From the NCBI GenBank assembly GCA_003175915.1, contig PSRH01000165.1, positions 1 to 8,695 of the forward strand: a stretch of DNA of 8,695 bases. Reading direction: 5' to 3'. Shown here piece after piece: positions 7,138 to 8,695 of this stretch. The notes under the pieces were generated by a model, which was given only the letters and a program-made list of their open reading frames with translations, was not told where the DNA came from and did no database searches. Source of the DNA: Candidatus Melainabacteria bacterium (lineage in GTDB: Bacteria > Cyanobacteriota > Vampirovibrionia > Obscuribacterales > Obscuribacteraceae). Within the stretch, counting starts at the first letter, position 1. Each line of letters opens with the position of its first letter. The position numbers were made by a program, and so were the translations under genes.

Positions 7138-7211
7138 CGCAGTTAAGCAAAGTAGGTATTTGTCAGATTAATTCAGAATAGACTTAAGCTCAATGTTTCT
7201 AGCTATCAATT
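7138..7211. promoter_or_regulatory. Divergent intergenic region with promoters expected in both directions
   Basis: This AT-rich 74-nt gap separates the protease (minus) from the ferredoxin/MBL gene (plus) and must carry or adjoin both promoters. Rightward, TTGTCA (7160-7165) is a possible -35 but no good -10 follows at proper spacing. Leftward, a TTGAGC-like -35 (complement of 7189-7194) precedes TAATCT at 17 nt, a poor match. Short palindromes CTTAAG (7183-7188) and ATTCAGAAT (7171-7179) are present. Neither coding start has a Shine-Dalgarno. Confidence 0.35.
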
Positions 7212-8099
7212 ATGGCCGATCAAAAGCGGGCGGTTCCCGAAAATGTAGCTGGTAACTTCTTTGTAGATTTTACCTGTATTAATTGCGATACGTGCAGGCA
7301 GTTGGCTCCTGAAACCTTTGCCGATGCCGGTAACAATTCCTGTGTCAGCCACCAGCCTGCCAATAGTGACGAGGAAAGGAAGGCATTGAGGGCTTTACTG
7401 AGCTGCCCGACCGCCTCGATTGGCACGCGTCGGAAGAGCAAGACCCAAGAAGTAGTGGCCGATTTTCCCCTTACGATTGAGGCGGACGTATTTTATTGTG
7501 GTTTCAACTCTGCCAAGTCATACGGTGCCAATAGCTTTTTTGTGCGGCACAAGGACGGCAACTGGCTGATCGATTCGCCGAGATTTGTTAAATCATTAGT
7601 TGAGCAATTCAAGAGACTTGGAGGTATCAAGTATATCTTTCTCAGCCATCAAGACGATGTCGCCGACGCCGGCAAATACGCTTCTACTTTCGGCGCCAGT
7701 CGCATTATTCACAATGAGGACGCGCAAGCTGAGCCGGATAGTGAAATTGTCATCAAGGGCGAGAAGCCGAAGCAGTTTGGGGATGAATTCCGGGTTATTC
7801 CAGTGCCGGGCCATACGCGGGGTCATATGGTGCTTTTGTACAAAGATCGCTATTTGTTTGCCGGTGATCATGTCTTTTTTGATCCCGCCTCCAAGAGATT
7901 GACGGCCTCAAGGCGACATTGCTGGTATTCTTGGCAGCACCAGACCGAATCAATGGCGTCGCTTATTGGCTTGAGTTTCGAATGGGTCCTGCCCGGCCAT
8001 GGTCAGCGGGTTCATTTCGATAAAAAAGAAATGCGCAAACAAATGAAAGATCTGGTTGAGCGCATGCGCGCCCCCTCCCAACACTGGCAGGAAGAATAG
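7212..8099 (+). CDS. Ferredoxin / metallo-beta-lactamase-fold fusion protein
   Basis: A 295-residue two-domain cytoplasmic protein. Residues about 15-70 form a ferredoxin-like domain with CINCDTC (Cys22, Cys25, Cys28) and SCPTASI (Cys65), enough for one [4Fe-4S] cluster. Residues about 85-280 have the metallo-beta-lactamase fold: LIDSPRF (119-125), FLSHQDDVAD (143-152), PGHTRGH (199-205), AGDHVFFD (217-224) and LPGHGQR (260-266). The canonical HxHxDH metal motif is degenerate here, keeping His146, Asp148, Asp149 and Asp152; His201, Asp219 and His263 are present. From memory, cyanobacterial and plant proteins with the same domain order carry a similar THKDDVADH segment, so this appears to be a family trait, not decay. 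Their reaction is not established to my knowledge. The gene is divergent from the protease, has ATG 7212 without a Shine-Dalgarno, and is followed 51 nt later by a diiron-oxidase-like gene that may share its transcript. Confidence 0.85.
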   Translation: MADQKRAVPENVAGNFFVDFTCINCDTCRQLAPETFADAGNNSCVSHQPANSDEERKALRALLSCPTASIGTRRKSKTQEVVADFPLTIEADVFYCGFNSAKSYGANSFFVRHKDGNWLIDSPRFVKSLVEQFKRLGGIKYIFLSHQDDVADAGKYASTFGASRIIHNEDAQAEPDSEIVIKGEKPKQFGDEFRVIPVPGHTRGHMVLLYKDRYLFAGDHVFFDPASKRLTASRRHCWYSWQHQTESMASLIGLSFEWVLPGHGQRVHFDKKEMRKQMKDLVERMRAPSQHWQEE

Positions 8100-8110
8100 C
8101 TCAAGAACCA

Positions 8111-8160
8111 GTTGAATCAGGTATGATCGCCACGACAAAAGGAGCGGTCCGTGATTCAAC
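8111..8160 (+). promoter_or_regulatory. Hairpin-forming leader overlapping the GTG start of the diiron-oxidase gene
   Basis: GTTGAATCA (8111-8119) and TGATTCAAC (8152-8160) are perfect 9-nt inverted repeats. Inside them GATCGC (8125-8130) can pair with GCGGTC (8144-8149; one G-U). The apical loop (8131-8143) holds most of the Shine-Dalgarno GGAG (8141-8144), and two bases of the GTG start (8152-8153) fall in the outer stem. On a transcript running in from the upstream gene this could restrict translation initiation. Alternatively the arms could be a DNA operator, since TATGAT (8122-8127) resembles a -10 box between them, although its -35 is poor. No T-run follows, so it is not a terminator. 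Confidence 0.45.
8141..8144 (+). promoter_or_regulatory. Shine-Dalgarno deciding the GTG start at 8151
   Basis: GGAG lies 6 nt before GTG 8151, and the reading frame from that GTG gives a convincing N-terminus (a helix leading to KHPFIAGAIDGKLSREQI). Confidence 0.7.
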
Positions 8161-8695
8161 ATACGTTAAAACTAAGTGATACTGCTAAGAAACTGGTTGA
8201 CGAGAGTCTCACTCGCATTGGCAAGCATCCCTTTATTGCCGGAGCTATCGACGGAAAACTGAGCAGGGAGCAGATCAAGCGCTGGGTCTTCTGCGCCGGT
8301 CGGGAAAGCCGCATATTTCCTGGTGTAGTCAAAAACATTTTGGCACTTTGCTCGCCGTCCGACCAAGAAATTGCCACCACCCTCTTAAGGAACCTCAACG
8401 ACGAACTGGGCAATGGCAATCCGCAAGAAGCGCACTTTCAACACTATCTCGGATTGTTAACTGAGATGGGAATTTCCTACGATCAGTTCTCCTCTTACGA
8501 TGAGAAAGCCGGAATCAAATTGGCTCTCAGCCTGGCATTCAATGTTTCAAGGCAAGAGCATCTCGCCACGGCGATCGGCTACCTCCTCGTTAACGAAGGC
8601 ATGACACCAATCACCTACTCTGCCGTAGGCGAGGCCCTTCGCCACGAGTACAAATTTTCCGAAATCCCCTTTTTGGCTGCCCATGTTGATATCGA
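8151..8695 (+). CDS. Heme-oxygenase-like diiron oxidase family protein (TenA/PqqC/CADD-like fold), 3'-truncated
   Basis: The frame from GTG 8151 stays open for 181 codons to the window end. The product looks all-helical and starts as proteins of the TenA/PqqC/heme-oxygenase-like fold do, with GKHPFIAGAIDGKLSREQIKRW in residues 24-45. It then has Glu52, the segment NLNDELGNG (81-89) with Glu85 and His95 ten residues apart, Glu149 in VNEG, and AAHVDI (176-181) with His178 and an acidic residue (codon GA-, cut by the edge) four positions later. This E, E-x9-H, E, H-x3-D/E pattern is the diiron ligand layout I associate with the 'iron-containing redox enzyme'/HDO superfamily (CADD, UndA, SznF central domain) and is less expected of thiaminase TenA. 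The reaction cannot be assigned: known members make p-aminobenzoate, cleave fatty acids or oxidise nitrogen. The remaining ligands lie beyond the edge. It follows the ferredoxin/MBL gene by 51 nt. Confidence 0.8.
   Translation, partial: MIQHTLKLSDTAKKLVDESLTRIGKHPFIAGAIDGKLSREQIKRWVFCAGRESRIFPGVVKNILALCSPSDQEIATTLLRNLNDELGNGNPQEAHFQHYLGLLTEMGISYDQFSSYDEKAGIKLALSLAFNVSRQEHLATAIGYLLVNEGMTPITYSAVGEALRHEYKFSEIPFLAAHVDI

Noticed and set aside
8156..8419. 87-aa minus-strand frame at the right end
   Set aside because: The plus-strand frame from GTG 8151 has a Shine-Dalgarno and diiron-oxidase ligands; the minus frame is its shadow.
1..8695. CRISPR array, insertion sequence, phage genes, tRNA or rRNA
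   Set aside because: No spaced direct repeats, transposase motifs, terminal inverted repeats or tRNA-like cloverleaf were seen; nearly the whole window is explained by eight protein genes.

Overview
The window is an ordinary-looking bacterial chromosomal segment of housekeeping genes followed by a more accessory right half. It is dense: no gap exceeds about 75 bases. Codon use and base composition look even throughout, and I see no insertion sequence, phage gene, tRNA, rRNA or CRISPR array. Lineage is an inference. The BioY protein carries a cyanobacterial-style GGGLDYYLQPGFGYL block, and the ferredoxin/beta-lactamase-fold fusion belongs to a family I know from cyanobacteria and plants. Both fit the Cyanobacteriota in the broad sense. 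No photosynthesis gene is present, so a non-photosynthetic relative (Vampirovibrionia/Melainabacteria) is possible. No marker here proves this.

Left part, plus strand (1-5850): the 3' nine-tenths or so of secA, then tsaB (tRNA t6A formation), rimI (N-terminal acetyltransferase), bioY (biotin uptake S-component) and a membrane-anchored calcineurin-like phosphoesterase. Spacings are 11, 13, 69 and 3 nt, so secA-tsaB-rimI look like one transcript. bioY-phosphoesterase could be a continuation of it or a second unit started by a candidate promoter in the 69-nt gap.

Middle part, minus strand (5852-7137): an exported matrixin-type zinc protease followed 8 nt downstream by a small single-pass membrane protein of unknown function. 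The pair runs convergently into the phosphoesterase, leaving one base between stop codons.

Right part, plus strand (7212-8695): divergently from the protease, a [4Fe-4S] ferredoxin/metallo-beta-lactamase-fold fusion, then, after 51 nt, the start of a heme-oxygenase-like diiron oxidase that runs off the window. The leader of the last gene can fold into a two-tier hairpin that holds its Shine-Dalgarno in the loop and part of its GTG start in the stem.

The points most worth a second look are an 84-codon insertion in the second nucleotide-binding domain of SecA, a SecA C-terminus without the usual zinc-binding motif, the hairpin over the diiron-oxidase start, the pairing of an iron-sulfur protein with a diiron oxidase, and the one-residue-longer zinc loop in the protease. 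Five of the eight genes start with GTG or TTG.
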